From a bacterium (lineage in GTDB: Bacteria > Vulcanimicrobiota > Vulcanimicrobiia > Vulcanimicrobiales > Vulcanimicrobiaceae), in contig JAKBCP010000062.1 of NCBI GenBank assembly GCA_021807645.1, positions 1-5,899 of the forward strand: a DNA stretch of 5,899 nucleotides, in the 5' to 3' direction. Within the stretch, counting starts at the first letter, position 1, and every line of letters starts with the position of its first letter. Below, piece after piece: positions 5,854 to 5,899 of the stretch. Under the pieces are notes generated by a model. That model saw nothing but the letters and a program-made list of their open reading frames with translations, was not told the origin of the DNA and searched no databases. Made by a program: the position numbers and the translations under genes.

Positions 5854-5899
5854 GTACCTTCGCCGACTCGCCGCAGGCCACGCAAGTTTTCTCGTCGCC
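5828..5899 (-). CDS. proS: prolyl-tRNA synthetase, archaeal/eukaryote-like type, C-terminal end only
   Basis: This is the last 23 residues of a minus-strand gene that continues beyond the window, ending with TAA at 5830-5828. The fragment reads ..TCVACGESAKVRAYVAASY-stop. A CxxCG pair followed about ten residues later by V-A-x-S-Y at the extreme C-terminus matches what I know of the archaeal-type (short, eukaryote-like) ProRS found in archaea, eukaryotes, Thermus and some other bacteria. In those enzymes a C-terminal zinc domain is followed by a terminal tyrosine that folds back to the active site. Only two of the zinc cysteines would be visible here. All three minus-strand frames are open this close to the edge, but only this one closes near the next start and gives a recognisable ending. 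Another zinc-ribbon protein is possible. Confidence 0.6.
   Translation of the reverse strand, partial: GDEKTCVACGESAKVRAYVAASY

Overview
The window is a GC-rich bacterial stretch (roughly 60% GC) that is coding almost end to end. It holds two gene groups facing each other and meeting tail to tail near 2500-2514. I saw no rRNA, tRNA, CRISPR array, insertion sequence, convincing promoter or Rho-independent terminator, and no gene-free stretch longer than a few bases. The TTG and GTG starts, Shine-Dalgarno sequences, lipobox protein and bacterial families show a bacterium. The archaeal/eukaryote-like C-terminus of a prolyl-tRNA synthetase and the mix of families would fit a deep-branching lineage such as Candidatus Eremiobacterota. 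That placement is a low-confidence guess, not something the sequence proves.

Plus strand (1-2514): a cell-surface glycan or lipid-glycosylation cassette. It contains the C-terminal part of a PIG-V-like polytopic GT-C glycosyltransferase, a GtrA-family small membrane protein (probably a polyprenyl-phosphate-sugar flippase) and a complete GT39/ArnT-like glycosyltransferase. The reading frames overlap by 8 nt and 4 nt, so they are almost certainly co-translated. GtrA plausibly brings lipid-linked sugar to the outer face of the membrane, where GT-C enzymes use it.

Minus strand (5899 down to 2500): an envelope cassette that reads, in transcription order, the last residues of an archaeal-type prolyl-tRNA synthetase (proS), an unrecognised secreted 193-residue protein, an M16-family zinc protease of the YmxG/MlpA/PqqL type, an Amj-family lipid II flippase, and a TPR-containing lipoprotein. 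Every junction overlaps (about 26 or 17, 8, 8 and 23 nt). The three downstream starts have clear Shine-Dalgarno sequences, two of them in front of non-ATG codons. The M16-Amj-lipoprotein-secreted protein grouping is the most interesting part of the window, because it places an alternative peptidoglycan-precursor flippase in one transcription unit with two uncharacterised exported proteins and a protease.
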